From contig NZ_CP071090.1 in NCBI RefSeq assembly GCF_017301735.1, positions 5,322,001-5,386,000 on the forward strand: a stretch of 64,000 nucleotides of DNA, given 5' to 3'. Positions 63,706 through 64,000 of this stretch are shown one piece after another. Both the position numbers and the translations under genes were made by a program. Below the pieces are notes generated by a model. It saw nothing but the letters and a program-made list of their open reading frames with translations, was not told the DNA's origin and made no database searches. Each line of letters begins with the position of its first letter. The stretch's first letter is position 1. This stretch comes from Pyxidicoccus parkwaysis (GTDB lineage Bacteria > Myxococcota > Myxococcia > Myxococcales > Myxococcaceae).

Positions 63706-64000
63706 ATGGGCATACGGGCAGGCTGGGTGGGGGCGGGGCTCGCGGTCATCGCTTGGGTTTCAGTCGGTTGCAATGGCGACTCACCCACAGTCGACCCTCA
63801 GGATGAGCAGAGGCCCGGACCGCCCGATGGAAACGAAGTTCCCTCCCCTCCCCCTCCGGATGCCTCCACGGATGCCGGCACGCCTCCTCCTGAGGAAGAT
63901 GCGGGAACGACGCCCGATGCCGGCGAGCCGGCGGATGCGGGGACGACGCCCGATGCGGGCGAGCCGACCGACGCCGGCACGACACCCGACGCGGGCACGC
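63706..64000 (+). CDS. Lipoprotein with Asp-Ala-Gly repeat linker, 3' truncated by window edge
   Basis: An open frame that runs off the window. It begins with a lipoprotein signal (MGIRAGWVGAGLAVIAWVSV, then lipobox VGC), then a Pro/Asp-rich stretch. After that come tandem TTPDAGEP[A/T]DAG units, the low-complexity linker common in myxobacterial surface lipoproteins. The functional domain must lie beyond 64000. The SD (GGAGG) lies in the stem of the preceding hairpin. A minus-strand open frame over the repeats is a compositional shadow. Confidence 0.75.
   Translation, partial: MGIRAGWVGAGLAVIAWVSVGCNGDSPTVDPQDEQRPGPPDGNEVPSPPPPDASTDAGTPPPEEDAGTTPDAGEPADAGTTPDAGEPTDAGTTPDAGT

Noticed and set aside
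63798-63998. Minus-strand repeat protein at the right end
   Set aside because: It is the complement of the Asp-Ala-Gly repeats of the plus-strand lipoprotein, which has a signal peptide, lipobox and SD.

Overview
This window is about 64 kb of high-GC DNA from a myxobacterium, most likely a member of the Myxococcaceae (Myxococcus, Corallococcus, Pyxidicoccus or a close relative). The support is lineage-specific: a MYXO-CTERM sorting tail (Cys-Gly-Cys, hydrophobic span, Arg cluster), an M57-type metalloprotease, many secreted or lipobox-bearing hydrolases, Asp-Ala-Gly-rich lipoprotein linkers, and a lipoprotein toxin cassette that resembles the Myxococcus Sit toxins. Nothing here is plasmid- or phage-like except a small tRNA-associated scar.

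Layout. 1-7.1 kb: the 3' end of a diadenylate-cyclase-domain protein, then a MoxR-type AAA+ ATPase / VWA protein pair with a coiled-coil protein. 7.2-11.2 kb: a large repeat-rich lipoprotein with a MYXO-CTERM tail, split by a one-base frameshift. 11.4-19.2 kb: housekeeping genes (dnaK, a lipid-kinase-family protein, a methyltransferase, a DUF493 protein, a PIN-PhoH ATPase, greB). 19.36-21.4 kb: tRNA-Lys and tRNA-Glu, followed by a 1.8 kb segment bounded by a second copy of the tRNA-Glu 3' end and its terminator; it carries one alpha/beta hydrolase. 22.1-25.8 kb: hrpA.

25.9-31.7 kb is the most interesting stretch, all on the minus strand. It holds a Sit-like lipoprotein nuclease toxin with its probable immunity gene and a third protein, and a class III lanthipeptide locus. 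The lanthipeptide locus consists of a LanKC synthetase and a 38-residue precursor gene (31474-31590) too short for ordinary gene finding. The precursor has an ILxLQ leader motif and an SxxSxxC core, an SD, a candidate promoter, and a hairpin between it and the synthetase.

31.9-45.5 kb: two acyltransferase genes, an M23-type secreted peptidase, two HEAT-like proteins, an M57 protease, an amidase, an unknown two-gene unit, bioY, and a marR / acyl-CoA dehydrogenase operon. 45.5-64 kb is mostly envelope and secreted functions: DoxX, a Tat-exported FAD oxidase, a multi-domain carboxypeptidase-regulatory-like protein, a lipoprotein amidase with LGFP repeats, a Tat-exported amidohydrolase, an M36 metalloprotease, a MerR regulator with a Tat-exported alpha/beta hydrolase, another lipoprotein hydrolase, a Crp/Fnr regulator, a relic of a dihydrofolate-reductase-family gene, and the start of a lipoprotein. 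The gene set fits a predatory, social soil bacterium that secretes many peptidases and cell-wall enzymes. Starts were chosen by Shine-Dalgarno (SD) sites, family N-termini and signal peptides. No database search was run; family names come from recognised motifs.
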